DNA from: Oscillospiraceae bacterium
GTDB taxonomy: Bacteria; Bacillota; Clostridia; Oscillospirales; CAG-272
Assembly (NCBI GenBank): GCA_015063765.1
Contig: SVTN01000006.1
Span: 1 to 32,022, forward strand
Direction: 5' to 3'
Length of the DNA stretch: 32,022 bases
A program made the translations under genes and the position numbers. The notes beneath the pieces were generated by a model that ran no database searches, was not told where the DNA came from, and saw nothing but the letters and a program-made list of their open reading frames with translations. The first letter of the stretch is position 1; every line of letters starts with the position of its first letter. Shown here one piece after another: positions 15,774-23,350 of this stretch.

Positions 15774-15868
15774 CAAGAATAGAGAAAAAGGAACGTGGTT
15801 TTCGTTTGGAAACCAAGTTCCTTTCGCTTTTTGAAAAAAAGCGGCTTCGCATCTCTATTCTTGTGTTT
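15774..15868. repeat. Structured inverted-repeat element (about 90 nt, three nested stems)
   Basis: Outer arms CAAGAATAGAGA (15774-15785) and TCTCTATTCTTG (15852-15863) are perfect 12-base inverted repeats. Inside are a stem AAAGGAAC.TGGTTT with AAACCA.GTTCCTTT (15787-15801 with 15810-15824) and a stem CGCTTTTT-GAA-AAAAAGCG (15825-15843). TGTTTTT follows, so on the + strand it could terminate spoVAC. The closed multi-stem form is more elaborate than a terminator and resembles a palindromic mobile unit or small MITE-like element, or a structured RNA. It encodes no recognisable protein. Confidence 0.7.
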
Positions 15869-15918
15869 TTAGCAAAGGGGCTTGTCAGATTTAGAACAGA
15901 ATTTTTCGTTCTCCGAGC

Positions 15919-16031
15919 GTAAACGAGAAAAAACAATTGATAATTGTTTTTTCGAAGTGCTTAACTGAAATAAGAAGAAATGAAGTGAGGCTATGCCGAA
16001 CGCACATTTCGACTGTATTTCAGGAAGTAAA
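15919..16031 (+). repeat. 113-bp intergenic direct repeat, copy 1
   Basis: This unit recurs 150 bp downstream at about 88% identity (about 14 differences counted by eye). It contains a perfect hairpin GAAAAAACAATT-GAT-AATTGTTTTTTC and then a conserved tail with GAAGTGCTTAACT and GCACATTTCGAC. The tail could pair TTCGAAGTGC with GCACATTTCGA around a bulge. A 14-base palindrome CGTATATATATACG lies between the copies. The small ORFs that cross it (15937-16173) merely translate the repeat twice. Confidence 0.85.
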
Positions 16032-16068
16032 GGCGTATATATATACGTCGAGCGAGGAAACGGAAAAG

Positions 16069-16181
16069 GTAAGCGAGAAAAAACAATTGATAATTGTTTT
16101 TTCGAAGTGCTTAACTAAAACAAGAAGAAATGAAGCGAGGCTGTGCCGAGTGCGCATTTCGACTATGTTTTAGGAAGCGCA
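16069..16181 (+). repeat. 113-bp intergenic direct repeat, copy 2
   Basis: This is the second copy of the unit, with the hairpin core AACAATTGATAATTGTT unchanged. Nearly all differences from copy 1 are transitions (A/G or C/T). GCAC becomes GCGC where it faces GTGC, which keeps a G-U pair, so an RNA structure is a possibility. After this copy, 16182-16246 holds only a small GAAAACC/GGTTTTC hairpin and no gene. Confidence 0.85.
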
Positions 16182-16246
16182 ACAAAAATTGATTATAACG
16201 GAGAAAACCGTAGGTTTTCAACCTTGAAATTCAAAGGCGCAAAAGT

Positions 16247-16273
16247 AAAGGCAGGAAACAAGCTCCTGCCTTT
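16247..16273 (-). terminator. Terminator of the small lipoprotein gene
   Basis: AAAGGCAGGA (16247-16256) pairs with TCCTGCCTTT (16264-16273). On the minus strand CTTTACTTTTG follows, just past the stop of the leftward lipoprotein gene. It could work in both directions. Confidence 0.7.
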
Positions 16274-16325
16274 TGTTTATCAATTCCTTTTTTGTTTGCG
16301 GTTATGCCTAAATGTGACAGCCCAT

Positions 16326-16709
16326 TTATTCCTCGGGGACGAAGATGAGAACATAATCTCCAACAAAGAGCGTCAAATTGGTCACGGTTTCGCCCTTGCT
16401 GTTCTCACCGACGGTGACGAGGGCGCGTCCCTTGACGTGATCTAATGTGATGTGATAGTCCGCAGAGGTGGGGGAAAATTCGTCTCTTTCCGAATAAGTA
16501 CCCTTGTAGGTATCCTCGTATTTGGTATCCGTGAAGGTGAGCTTGCCGCCGCCGGCGGTCAGTGTTCCGGTAATGTGGATCTCTTCCTCACCCTTTGTGA
16601 CCGAGAAAAGCTCCCAATCGTATTTTTGAATTCTCGGCGTATTGCCGCAAGCGACAAGGGAGAGGGTAACGAGAATGAAGGAGAGAAGAAGGGCAAGCGT
16701 TTTTTTCAT
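16326..16709 (-). CDS. Small putative lipoprotein of unknown function
   Basis: The protein has 127 residues. A clear signal peptide MKKTLALLLSFILVTLSLVAC ends in lipobox LVAC with Cys 21, so it should be anchored on the outer face of the membrane. The remaining 106 residues are rich in T, E and K and alternate hydrophobic and polar positions, suggesting a small all-beta domain (HITGTLTAGGGKLTF, TNLTLFVGDYVLIFV). No family is recognised. GTGAGGC lies about 7 bases before the ATG. It has its own promoter and terminator and is monocistronic. Secreted lipoprotein is sure; function is open. Confidence 0.8.
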   Translation of the reverse strand: MKKTLALLLSFILVTLSLVACGNTPRIQKYDWELFSVTKGEEEIHITGTLTAGGGKLTFTDTKYEDTYKGTYSERDEFSPTSADYHITLDHVKGRALVTVGENSKGETVTNLTLFVGDYVLIFVPEE

Positions 16710-16740
16710 AGCAGCCTCACTTTTGATGTATTATAGACCC

Positions 16741-16769
16741 ATTTTAACATAAAAGCCGCGCGAAATCAA
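16741..16769 (-). promoter_or_regulatory. Sigma-A-like promoter of the small lipoprotein gene
   Basis: On the minus strand, TTGATT (16769-16764), 17 bases, then TAAAAT (16746-16741). A second possible -10, TATAAT, lies closer to the gene without a good -35. Confidence 0.6.
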
Positions 16770-16808
16770 GGGGATATGCACAAAAAGCATCGAAAACGCA
16801 AAAACCTC

Positions 16809-16837
16809 TTGACAAACGGCGGGGGATATGCTATAAT
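16809..16837 (+). promoter_or_regulatory. Perfect-consensus sigma-A promoter of the mgtC-family gene
   Basis: TTGACA (16809-16814), 17 bases, TATAAT (16832-16837). The expected start near 16844 leaves a leader of about 80 bases with a short GCCAT/ATGGC stem and a possible 17-codon upstream ORF that overlaps the gene start. Confidence 0.88.
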
Positions 16838-16922
16838 TCTTGCTATGTTAACTCTGTGTTAAAAACAGGTAAAGCCATGCCGATATGGCAGGGTATATCA
16901 CATAATGCAAGGAGGACGGAAA

Positions 16923-17651
16923 ATGTTTGATCCGTCACAAATTACATCCTTTTGGGAAATGAATCTGATCGGAACGGTGTGGGAGCTTCTTCTGCGCATC
17001 GTTGTTGCGGGTCTGTGCGGCGCTCTCATCGGTCTTGAGCGCGGCATCCGTCAAAAAGAGGCGGGCATCCGTACTCACGCGATCGTGGCAATGGGCGCAG
17101 CCCTTCTCATGATCATCTCCAAATACGCTTTCGCAGATATGGGCATGGGAGAGGCGCTCTTCCTCGGCACCAAGGGCGCTGACCCGACGCGCGTTGCTTC
17201 GCAGGCGATCACCGCCATTGCCTTCCTCGGTGCAGGTGTCATCTACCGCCACGGCAACGTCGTGAAGGGACTGACCACCGCCGCAGGCGTTTGGGCGACT
17301 GCCGCCATCGGTCTTTGCATCGGTGCGGGACTTTACACCTTGGGTGTTACGGTCGCCGTTCTCGTGCTTCTCATCAACATCTGCTTGCACAAATGGCTTG
17401 TCAGCCTTGAGTCGCTGGCGACCACCGTTTTCACCGTTACCATGAACGACACCCCCGAGGTGATGGACCGTCTGCGCTTACAGCTTGCCGACCACAAGAT
17501 GCAGGTGCAAAGAATGGACGTCAAGCGCAAGGGTGACGGCATGATCAAGGCGCATATCGTGGTCCGTATTCCCAAGAACACCGCGCTCAACGACCTTCTT
17601 CTCTTCCTCAACGAGAATGAGGATGTCAAGGAGTTTTCTGTTGAGGTATAA
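16923..17651 (+). CDS. MgtC/SapB-family membrane protein
   Basis: The protein has 242 residues. The N-terminal part has four or five membrane helices with the MgtC family blocks ALIGLERGIRQKEAGIRTHA, ITAIAFLGAGVI and GLTTAAGVWATAAIG. The C-terminal 90 residues form a soluble ACT-like domain (TVFTVTMNDTPEVMDRL...), as in long MgtC proteins. In pathogens MgtC helps growth at low magnesium and modulates F-type ATPase. In free-living Firmicutes its role is less clear, possibly magnesium or membrane-potential homeostasis. ATG 16923 is chosen over the track's earlier start because AAGGAGG lies 7 bases before it. It is a single gene between a consensus promoter and a terminator. The name is by family only; it is not proven to be MgtC itself. 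Confidence 0.92.
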   Translation: MFDPSQITSFWEMNLIGTVWELLLRIVVAGLCGALIGLERGIRQKEAGIRTHAIVAMGAALLMIISKYAFADMGMGEALFLGTKGADPTRVASQAITAIAFLGAGVIYRHGNVVKGLTTAAGVWATAAIGLCIGAGLYTLGVTVAVLVLLINICLHKWLVSLESLATTVFTVTMNDTPEVMDRLRLQLADHKMQVQRMDVKRKGDGMIKAHIVVRIPKNTALNDLLLFLNENEDVKEFSVEV

Positions 17652-17680
17652 AAAACCGCCCGAAAGGGCGGTTTTTGTTT
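17651..17680. terminator. Bidirectional terminator between mgtC-family gene and pcrA
   Basis: AAAAACCGCCC-GAAA-GGGCGGTTTTT is a perfect 11-bp stem with T-runs on both strands, placed between convergent stop codons. Confidence 0.9.
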
Positions 17681-20067
17681 TATAGTTTCGTCAGCTTGGC
17701 GTAGGTTGCCATCAGCTTTTTTACGGTGCCGTTATCGAAACGGATCTCGTAAAGGGTATCGGCGCCCATCGGGCGGACCGAGAGAACGGTGCCCGTGCCG
17801 AAGAGCAGATGCTTTACACGGTCGCCTGCCGAGAAGGCGGCAGCTCCCGTGCGCTTTGCTTGGGGCGCGCCCGTTGCGGCGCGGCGGGTAAATTCGCTGT
17901 TGCCGACGGAGGGTGCTTCGCGGCGCGGGGGCGATGTTTGACCCTGTGCCTGCCCGAAGGCGGGGCGCGTGGGTACCGTTTTCTCCTTTAAGGCGGGCGG
18001 GATCTCATCCGCGATAAAGCGAGAGGGACGGTGGTATTGGGTGGAGCCGTACATTAAGCGCTCGGATGCGCTTGTGACAAAGAGCTTTTCCTTTGCGCGG
18101 GTGATGGCGACGTAGGCGAGCCGTCTTTCCTCCGACATCTCCTCGGGGTTGGAGATGGAGGCGTTGCCGGGGAAGATGCCCTCCTCGGCACCGGCAAGAA
18201 AGACGATGGGGAACTCAAGTCCTTTCGCCGAGTGAATGGTCATCATGACCACCGCCTCTGCCTCCTCGTCGTACTTATCGACGTCGGACACGAGTGCTGC
18301 CTCCTCGAGGAAGCCGACGAGCGAGGGCTCTTCGGTCTTGGTTTCGTATTCGACGGCGGCGGACACAAGCTCGCCGAGGTTGTCGATATCGCTCTTCATG
18401 GCTTCGCCGCCTGCTTTAAGCATGTCGAGATAGCCCGTCTTTTCCATCACGAGCGGAATGAGCACCGAGGGACGGAGCACTTCGGCGTCAAAGCTCTCGA
18501 TGAGGGCGACAAAGCTCTTCAGTTTTTCGGCGGACTTTGCAATGGCGGGATATTCGTCGGCGTGCTTCATCACCGCGAAGCAGGAGATGCCCTCCCCTTC
18601 GGCGATCGCCGCCACCGTTTCCATCGTCTTGTCGCCGATCTTGCGCTTGGGCTCGTTGACGATGCGCATAAGACGCCCGTCGTCGTTGTGATTCAAAATG
18701 AGGTAGAGATAGGCGAGGATATCCTTGATCTCCTTGCGGTCGTAGAAGCGCATGCCGCCGAGAATACGGTGGGGAACACCGCTCTTGGCGAAGGTGGTTT
18801 CCAGGTGTCGGGAGATCTCGTTGACACGGTAAAGAATGGCGAAATCGCTGTATTTTCTCTTTTGGGTGACGACGAGGCGTAAAATGGTGTCGATGATGTA
18901 GCGGCATTCGCGGTCGCCGTTCTCGGCTTGGTGAACGGTGATTTTTTCGCCCTCCTCACCGTCACACCACAATACCTTTTCGTGGCGGTCCTTGTTGCCT
19001 GCGATCACGGCGTTGGCGGCGGCGAGGATGGTTTTGGTCGAGCGGTAATTCTGCTCCAGCTTAACCACCTTGGCGTCGGGGTAGATCTTGTCGAATTGCA
19101 GGATGTTCTCGATGGTGGCACCGCGGAACTTGTAGATGCTCTGGTCGTCGTCGCCCACCACCATGATGTTGCGGTGTCCTGCCGCCAAGATGGCGCAAAG
19201 ACGGAACTGCGCGGGGTTGGTGTCCTGATACTCGTCGATGCAGATGTAGGAGAATTTGCCCTGATAATAGGTGCGTACCTCCTCGTCCTTCTCAAGGAGC
19301 TTGACCGTTTTCATGATGATGTCGTCAAAGTCGAGCGCGCCGTTCTTTTCTAAGCGTGCTTGATATGCCTCGTAGATGCGGCGGATATGCTTTCCGCGCA
19401 GATCTCTTCCTTCCGTCATTTCATCGGGGGTGCGCAGATGGTCCTTTTCCTCCGAGATGGCGGACATGACCGAACGGATGGGTAAGATCTTGTCGTCGAT
19501 GTTTAATTCCTTCATCACCTCGGACACAAGGCGCTTTTTGTCCTGCGTGTCGTAGATGGAGAAGCCCTCGGGAAGCCCTGCGCGGTCATGGTAGCGGCGC
19601 AAAATGCGCATACAGACGGCGTGGAAGGTGCCCGCCCAGATATCCCTTGCCGACTCCTCCTCGCCAAGGGCGGAAAGAAGACGCTCGCGGATCTCGCCCG
19701 CCGCCTTGTTGGTAAAGGTGATGGCGAGCATCGCCCAAGGGGGGCAGGCGTTGTGGATGAAGGCGGAGAGCAGAGGCTCGATCTCGCGCGCCGAGAGGGC
19801 GCACGCCATCTCCATCGTTTCAATGTCCTCCTCCGTGACGTGGGCGGGGACGTAGTCGGTTTCGTAGGCGGTGCCGTACTTGATGATGTGGGAGATGCGG
19901 TTGACAAGCACGGTGGTCTTTCCGCTTCCCGCACCCGCAAGAATGAGGAGAGGCCCCTTGGCGGTGAGCACCGCTTGACATTGCTCGGGGTTGAGCCGTT
20001 CTCCGTAATATTTTTCAAAAAGCGCTCTTTTTGCCTTCAGGTAGCGCGCTTTGCATGCGTCGGTCAT
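17680..20067 (-). CDS. pcrA: ATP-dependent DNA helicase PcrA (UvrD/Rep family)
   Basis: This 3'-5' superfamily 1A helicase serves repair, plasmid replication and removal of RecA filaments. It has 795 residues, against about 740 for typical PcrA. The motifs run in order: Q-motif LNPEQCQAV, Walker A LAGAGSGKTT (about 44-52), TNKAAGEIRERL, motif II CIDEYQDTN, motif III VGDDDQSIYKFRGA, motif IV QNYRST, motif V TIHSAKGLEFPIVFLAGAEEG, motif VI YVAITRAKE. The C-terminus has the Tudor-like RNA polymerase-binding part (GDRVKHLLFGTGTVLSV) after a variable linker. About 45 extra residues lie between motifs I and Ia (YETDYVPAHVTEEDIETMEM and following), which accounts for the larger size. AGAGGA lies before the ATG. 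It is transcribed away from the Sel1 gene. Confidence 0.96.
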   Translation of the reverse strand: MTDACKARYLKAKRALFEKYYGERLNPEQCQAVLTAKGPLLILAGAGSGKTTVLVNRISHIIKYGTAYETDYVPAHVTEEDIETMEMACALSAREIEPLLSAFIHNACPPWAMLAITFTNKAAGEIRERLLSALGEEESARDIWAGTFHAVCMRILRRYHDRAGLPEGFSIYDTQDKKRLVSEVMKELNIDDKILPIRSVMSAISEEKDHLRTPDEMTEGRDLRGKHIRRIYEAYQARLEKNGALDFDDIIMKTVKLLEKDEEVRTYYQGKFSYICIDEYQDTNPAQFRLCAILAAGHRNIMVVGDDDQSIYKFRGATIENILQFDKIYPDAKVVKLEQNYRSTKTILAAANAVIAGNKDRHEKVLWCDGEEGEKITVHQAENGDRECRYIIDTILRLVVTQKRKYSDFAILYRVNEISRHLETTFAKSGVPHRILGGMRFYDRKEIKDILAYLYLILNHNDDGRLMRIVNEPKRKIGDKTMETVAAIAEGEGISCFAVMKHADEYPAIAKSAEKLKSFVALIESFDAEVLRPSVLIPLVMEKTGYLDMLKAGGEAMKSDIDNLGELVSAAVEYETKTEEPSLVGFLEEAALVSDVDKYDEEAEAVVMMTIHSAKGLEFPIVFLAGAEEGIFPGNASISNPEEMSEERRLAYVAITRAKEKLFVTSASERLMYGSTQYHRPSRFIADEIPPALKEKTVPTRPAFGQAQGQTSPPRREAPSVGNSEFTRRAATGAPQAKRTGAAAFSAGDRVKHLLFGTGTVLSVRPMGADTLYEIRFDNGTVKKLMATYAKLTKL

Positions 20068-20100
20068 AAAACATCCTCTTTTCGTGATCGGTCTTCCTTT

Positions 20101-20109
20101 ATTGTAGCA
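20101..20109 (-). promoter_or_regulatory. Extended -10 promoter element for pcrA
   Basis: On the minus strand, TGCTACAAT fits an extended -10 (TGn-TANAAT) about 35 bases before the pcrA start. No good -35 was found, which is normal for this promoter type. Confidence 0.5.
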
Positions 20110-20185
20110 TATTTCTCTTCAAAAATCTACCCTTCCGAAAAAGAAAAAGTTTTTTATGGGAAGGGATGGAAAATTGAAAGACATC

Positions 20186-20214
20186 TTGACAAAAAGAAGG
20201 ATTCCATATATAAT
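20186..20214 (+). promoter_or_regulatory. Perfect-consensus sigma-A promoter of the Sel1-luxS-mtnN operon
   Basis: TTGACA (20186-20191), 17 bases, TATAAT (20209-20214), about 47 bases before the ATG of the Sel1 protein gene. Confidence 0.88.
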
Positions 20215-20260
20215 TATAATGTATGAGTATATTTTGCTGATCTTTTAGAAGGAGTCAGAT

Positions 20261-22069
20261 ATGAAGTGTAAGAAATGCGGCTTTGAATGGCAGTCATACG
20301 GGGAAGCGCTTGCTTGTCCCAGCTGTGGCGGTCAAACCGTTTTAACGCAGAGTGAAAAGCAGACCTTGTGGGAAGAAGCCCACGAGGCTGAAATGATAAA
20401 GGATTACGACCTGCTTGCGAAGTGCTACTATGAGTTAGCAGAGCAGGGGGACGAGCGTGCGGCGTATTCGTATGCGGAGTGCTTATACAACGGTGTCGGT
20501 GTCAAGGCAAACGCAGAGGAATCCGTTTTCTGGTACCGTGCATCCGCAAGACGCATGTATCCTGCCGCCGCATACCGCCTTTCGGTCCTTCTTGGCGACG
20601 ACACGCGCTTTGGCGACAGCAAGAAGCAGTCCTTCTTCTGGCTTCGCGTGGCGGCAGAGCTGGGTGACAGCGATGCTGCGGTCCGCTTGGCGCAGGTCTA
20701 CGAGAAGGGTGACGGGGTGGACGCATCCCACCGCCATGCGCTGTTCTGGCTGATGAAGGCGGCAAAGGCGGGACACGGAGGCGCATGCCTCTCCCTCTCC
20801 AAGAGCTATTTTGACGGCAACGGGGTAGAAAAGGATCTCGCCGCCGCCCGTTACTATGCAAGACAGGCGTCCGACGCAGGTCTTCGCGGAAAGCTTGCAT
20901 CCCTGCTCTTTAGCTTCGGCGACAGCAGAGAGCCTGCCGAGATCACCCTTCCCACGCGTGAAGAGGATCGCGTATCCCTCGGTAAGGAAGCAGAGGCGGC
21001 AGGAGAATATGCCATCGCCGCCAGCCTGTATTTCTATGCCGCACGCGGCGGAAACGCCGATGCGACCTACCGCCTCGGTACCTTTTATGAGGAGGGTCGC
21101 GGTGTTCCGAAGAGCCTTCCCGAGGCACGCCGCCGCTACGGCATTGCGGCACGCGCCGACCATCCCGAGGCAACCCTCCGTATTGCCCGCTTCTTAGAGA
21201 ACGGCACGGGCGGTGACAAGGATCTTTCGCTGGCAAGACAGTGCTACGAAAAGCTCGAGGAAATGAACGTTGCCGAGGGTGCATATCTTCTCGGCGAGGT
21301 ATACCGTCAGGGCAAGGACGTTCCCGTGGATTTCCCGCACGCCCTTCGCCACTACCGCAAGGCTGCCGCTCTTGGCTTCAAAAAGGCAGAAACGGCATTA
21401 GAAGAGCTGAAGGTGACTGCCGACGGCATTTACGAGCGCGCCGTATCGCTTGAGGAGCGCGGCGAAATGAAGGCTGCCGTCAAGGAATACCGCACCGCCG
21501 CCGAAATGGGTCATGCGGCAAGCGCGTACACCATCGGCTCTATGATCGAAAAAGAGGCAACGAAGATCGAACAGCGTAAGGAAGCCGTTTCCTTCTACCG
21601 CGTTTCCGCCGAGGGCGGACACATCGGCGGCATCTACCGCTTGGGTCTTTGCTACAGCCGCGGCTACGGCGTGGCACGCAACTATGCCAACGCAAACAGC
21701 CTGCTGACCATCGCCGCCAAGAAGAATTATGAGGGAGCTGCCGAGGAGCTTGCCGTGCTCAAGGCGAGAAAGTATCGCCGCACCGCGCGCCGCTTCTACT
21801 CCATTTCCTCGGTGCTTTACCGCAAGGGTAAGGTTGCGGAGGCGATCAAGTTCCGTAACATTGCCGCAAAGCTCGGCTCGGCACGCGCCATGTTCATGCT
21901 TGGCTGTCACCTGGAGTTCGGTGACGGCGTTGCTCCCGACAGAGCAAAGGCGAGCGCATGGTACACCCGCTCGATGGAGCTTGGCTTCGATCCCGCACGC
22001 TCCGACCTCAAGGGCGGTTTCCTGCGTGCGCGCAAGAAGCTGCTTTTGACCAAAAAGAATATCGTATAA
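20261..22069 (+). CDS. Zinc-ribbon / Sel1-like repeat protein
   Basis: The protein has 602 residues. The first 25 form a zinc ribbon, CKKCGFEW...CPSCGG (two CxxC pairs 15 residues apart). The rest is a solenoid of about fourteen Sel1-like repeats of 36-40 residues, recognisable by units such as AAYRLSVLLGDDT, AAVRLAQVYEKGDGVDASHRHALFWLMKAA and ATYRLGTFYEEGRGVPKSLPEARRRYGIAA. Sel1 repeats are protein-protein scaffolds. There is no signal peptide, so it is probably cytoplasmic. A zinc ribbon ahead of repeats is common in uncultured Clostridia but no role is established. AGAAGGAG lies about 8 bases before the ATG. It is first in an apparent operon with luxS and mtnN, but nothing in the sequence ties it to their chemistry. 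Confidence 0.9.
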   Translation: MKCKKCGFEWQSYGEALACPSCGGQTVLTQSEKQTLWEEAHEAEMIKDYDLLAKCYYELAEQGDERAAYSYAECLYNGVGVKANAEESVFWYRASARRMYPAAAYRLSVLLGDDTRFGDSKKQSFFWLRVAAELGDSDAAVRLAQVYEKGDGVDASHRHALFWLMKAAKAGHGGACLSLSKSYFDGNGVEKDLAAARYYARQASDAGLRGKLASLLFSFGDSREPAEITLPTREEDRVSLGKEAEAAGEYAIAASLYFYAARGGNADATYRLGTFYEEGRGVPKSLPEARRRYGIAARADHPEATLRIARFLENGTGGDKDLSLARQCYEKLEEMNVAEGAYLLGEVYRQGKDVPVDFPHALRHYRKAAALGFKKAETALEELKVTADGIYERAVSLEERGEMKAAVKEYRTAAEMGHAASAYTIGSMIEKEATKIEQRKEAVSFYRVSAEGGHIGGIYRLGLCYSRGYGVARNYANANSLLTIAAKKNYEGAAEELAVLKARKYRRTARRFYSISSVLYRKGKVAEAIKFRNIAAKLGSARAMFMLGCHLEFGDGVAPDRAKASAWYTRSMELGFDPARSDLKGGFLRARKKLLLTKKNIV

Positions 22070-22072
22070 AAG

Positions 22073-22104
22073 GAAGAGGTCTCCCCCTGTGGGAGACCCT
22101 CTTC
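22073..22104 (+). other. Intercistronic hairpin between Sel1 gene and luxS
   Basis: GAAGAGGTCTCCC pairs with GGGAGACCCTCTTC with one bulged base. GCCTAAGG follows, without a T-run on the + strand. It is a third case of a strong hairpin between co-directional genes that is not a standard terminator. It may partly attenuate or stabilise the luxS-mtnN message. Confidence 0.6.
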
Positions 22105-22119
22105 GCCTAAGGTGAAACG

Positions 22120-22584
22120 ATGGAGAATATAGAGAGAATTGCAAGCTTTTCGGTGGATCACACCACCCTTACCCCCGGCATCTACGTGTCGCGCGTGGAT
22201 GGGGATGTCGTGACCTACGATCTGCGCACCCGTACCCCGAACACTCCCGATCTCATGGACAACATGACGATGCATAGCCTAGAGCATATGCTTGCCACCT
22301 ACCTGCGCAACTCGGCGATCGCCAAGGACGTGCTGTATTTCGGTCCGATGGGCTGTCAGACAGGCTTTTACCTGCTTGTCCGCAACGCACAAAACGACCG
22401 CGTGCTGTCCGCCTTGAAGGATGCGCTTCGGAAAACGGTCGCCCACGAGGGGGAGATCTTCGGTTGCTCGGCGGTCGAATGCGGCAACTACCGCACCCTT
22501 TCTCTCGCCGCGGCAAAAAAAGAGGCGGAAGCGTATCTTGCCGTCCTCGAACAAAAGGAAGAATGGAGCTTTTGCTATGTGTAA
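22120..22584 (+). CDS. luxS: S-ribosylhomocysteine lyase
   Basis: This cytoplasmic metalloenzyme splits S-ribosylhomocysteine into homocysteine and DPD, the precursor of autoinducer 2. The protein has 154 residues, normal for LuxS. The metal ligands are H52 and H56 (MHSLEHMLA) and C121 (VECGNY). The catalytic cysteine is C79 in FGPMGCQTGFYL. The start SFSVDHTTLTPGIYVSR is typical. AAGGTGA lies about 5 bases before the ATG. The end overlaps mtnN by 8 bases, so the enzymes for two consecutive steps are translationally coupled. Whether AI-2 is used as a signal or the pathway serves only methyl-cycle recycling cannot be told; no Lsr or RbsB-like receptor is present. Confidence 0.97.
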   Translation: MENIERIASFSVDHTTLTPGIYVSRVDGDVVTYDLRTRTPNTPDLMDNMTMHSLEHMLATYLRNSAIAKDVLYFGPMGCQTGFYLLVRNAQNDRVLSALKDALRKTVAHEGEIFGCSAVECGNYRTLSLAAAKKEAEAYLAVLEQKEEWSFCYV

Positions 22585-23299
22585 GCCTTGCAAGGACATT
22601 TCCACCGTTGGCTTTATTTGCCCGATGGACTGTGAGTTAGATGCTGTCAGGCGCCTGCTTGAAAAAACGGAAACGGTGCGCTATGCGGGCATGGATTTTT
22701 ATAAGGGAAGCATCGCGGGCCATAGCGCCGTTGCGGTCAAATGCGGTGTCGGCAAGGTGTTTGCCGCCATGGCGGCAGAGGCAATGATCCTCGGCTTTTC
22801 TCCCGATCTTATCATCAACACGGGGGTAGCGGGCAATCTCGCGGACGGGCTTTCGATCGGGGACGTCGTCGTTTCGTCGTCCGTCGTACAGCACGACATG
22901 GATACCTCTCCCCTCGGTGACCCCGTGGGTCTTATTTCGGGCATCAACAAGGTGTATCTTGAGAGCGACGCGGATGCGTCGGCGTTGATGTGTCGGGTGC
23001 TTGATTCGCTTGGCATCCGTTACGTGCAGGGGGTGGTTGCTTCGGGCGACCAGTTCGTCGCCACGCAGGAGAAGCGCGACTTTATCCGCCAAGCCTTTGG
23101 TGCCGCCTGCTGTGAGATGGAGGGCGCCGCTGTCGGACAGGTCTGCTATGCGTCGGGCGTGCGATTCCTCATTTTGCGTGCCCTTTCGGACGATGCAAAC
23201 GGACATTCGCCCGATGATTTTCCCGCATATTGCGTGAAGGTGTCGGAAACGTCGTCGAAGGTGATTGCGGCGTTTATGAAAGCAATTCCAACATTATAA
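22577..23299 (+). CDS. mtnN: 5'-methylthioadenosine/S-adenosylhomocysteine nucleosidase
   Basis: This enzyme removes adenine from S-adenosylhomocysteine and methylthioadenosine, and supplies the LuxS substrate. The protein has 240 residues. The family marks are the N-terminal glycosidase strand VGFICPMDCELDAV with the general acid Glu (E20), GVGKVFAAMAAEAMI, IINTGVAGNLADGLSIGDVVVS, VASGDQFV, CEMEGAAVGQVC and RALSDDAN. ATG 22577 overlaps the luxS end and has GGAG 8 bases upstream. The track's longer ORF only extends back through luxS in another frame. Four cysteines lie in the first 19 residues (MCKPCKD, CPMDC), which is unusual for the family. A terminator follows. Confidence 0.95.
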   Translation: MCKPCKDISTVGFICPMDCELDAVRRLLEKTETVRYAGMDFYKGSIAGHSAVAVKCGVGKVFAAMAAEAMILGFSPDLIINTGVAGNLADGLSIGDVVVSSSVVQHDMDTSPLGDPVGLISGINKVYLESDADASALMCRVLDSLGIRYVQGVVASGDQFVATQEKRDFIRQAFGAACCEMEGAAVGQVCYASGVRFLILRALSDDANGHSPDDFPAYCVKVSETSSKVIAAFMKAIPTL

Positions 23300-23314
23300 G
23301 AGTTTTTGGGGTGA

Positions 23315-23350
23315 TAGGGGGCTTTTTGCAAAAAGCCCCCTAATTTTTAT
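23315..23350 (+). terminator. Intrinsic terminator after mtnN
   Basis: TAGGGGGCTTTTTG is followed directly by its complement CAAAAAGCCCCCTA, a 28-base perfect palindrome, and then ATTTTTAT. It lies between convergent mtnN and dpaB and may act both ways. Confidence 0.88.

Noticed and set aside
15937-16173. 78-codon ORF after spoVAC
   Set aside because: It translates the 113-bp repeat twice, carries the hairpins, and has no ribosome site; it is treated as repeat DNA.
15919-16181. CRISPR array
   Set aside because: There are only two units of 113 bp, with no short regular repeat-spacer pattern and no cas genes nearby.
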